NCBI RefSeq assembly: GCF_034932105.1
Contig: NZ_JAYGIG010000115.1
Location: forward strand, 1-64,000
Length of the DNA: 64,000 nucleotides
Direction: 5' to 3'
Source of the DNA: Leptothoe sp034932105
GTDB taxonomy: Bacteria > Cyanobacteriota > Cyanobacteriia > Phormidesmidales > Phormidesmidaceae
The position numbers and the translations under genes were made by a program. The notes beneath the pieces were generated by a model that did no database searches, was not told the origin of the DNA, and saw nothing but the letters and a program-made list of their open reading frames with translations. Positions 63,785-64,000 of the stretch are shown one piece after another; position 1 is the stretch's first letter, and every line of letters begins with the position of its first letter.

Positions 63785-64000
63785 CTAAGCCAGTGACTGG
63801 CTATAGGCAGAACCAAAACACCGGCAGCGCTGGTAAAACGCTTCGGTATGCTTCTCTAAATGCTCACCATTCCTCACCTCAGCCGTTAAGCCATAGGGCG
63901 TTATAAAAACAGCTGCGATCGCATCCACCCTCAGAGCGCACCGACCTTGGTTCCACGCCGCCCGATAAGCCGCCGTTTGCAATAGCGCAGATTCCAGGGC
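63785..64000 (-). CDS. Partial phage-cluster protein (5' end outside window)
   Basis: The frame is open from the right window edge (ALESALLQTAAYRAAWNQGRC) to a stop at 63785, 12 bp before the SWIM-like gene starts. At least 71 residues are visible, ending with AEVRNGEHLEKHTEAFYQRCRCFGSAYSQSLA. I do not recognise it. It belongs to the same minus-strand operon. Confidence 0.6.
   Translation of the reverse strand, partial: ALESALLQTAAYRAAWNQGRCALRVDAIAAVFITPYGLTAEVRNGEHLEKHTEAFYQRCRCFGSAYSQSLA

Overview
The window comes from a cyanobacterium, most likely a filamentous, motile, biofilm-forming one (inference). The evidence is ndhH of the NDH-1 complex, a glycolate dehydrogenase GlcF subunit, a DesC-type acyl-lipid desaturase, a PatA/CheY/CheW/MCP/CheA locus of the cyanobacterial type-IV-pilus and phototaxis kind, several pentapeptide-repeat proteins, a PEP-CTERM protein, and HIP1 octamers (GCGATCGC) scattered through the chromosomal DNA. 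I cannot name the genus. No rRNA, tRNA or CRISPR array was seen.

Layout. 1-3.1 kb: the 3' end of a WD40 gene with nearly identical repeats, hairpin-rich repeats, and a vanadium-dependent haloperoxidase on the minus strand. 3.7-9.5 kb: an AT-rich island that reads as a broken chromosomal integron. It has three minus-strand gene cassettes (SMC-like ATPase, M23 peptidase, unknown coiled-coil protein), three attC-like sites, an ORF-less group II intron, an attI-like region with four ~40-bp repeats, and a divergent integron-integrase gene cut after about 58 codons by a small inverted-repeat element. 9.8-24 kb: ordinary chromosomal genes (repeat-rich secreted protein, transketolase-like enzyme, SMI1/KNR4 protein, SPFH protein, desaturase, glcF, MarC, pyruvyl transferase, PEBP, AraC regulator, M28 peptidase). 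24.1-26.2 kb: a second cassette-like cluster with two 85-nt attC-like sites, a VOC protein and two toxin-antitoxin pairs, with no integrase nearby.

26.2-34.4 kb: housekeeping and conserved unknown genes (YjbQ, YccU, ABC exporter, degenerate ABC-like protein, MltA, lipoprotein, DUF2237, MoaD). 34.4-43.1 kb: a five-gene chemosensory operon on the minus strand whose receptor carries a GAF domain with both cysteines of DXCF cyanobacteriochromes. 43.7-48.7 kb: cellulose synthase bcsA-bcsB. Surface motility and cellulose production side by side fit a motility-to-biofilm switch (inference). 49.7-55 kb: lipoprotein, pentapeptide-repeat proteins, an unknown membrane protein and ndhH.

55.2-64 kb: part of a prophage or phage-derived cluster on the minus strand, with portal, scaffold, P22-like coat protein, HU, a Rho_N-like small protein and a tail-collar/fibre protein. 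It also holds two plus-strand genes lying against the phage operon, one of them a 30-bp-periodic pentapeptide-repeat membrane protein. The cluster runs off the right edge, so terminase, integrase and lysis genes are not visible.
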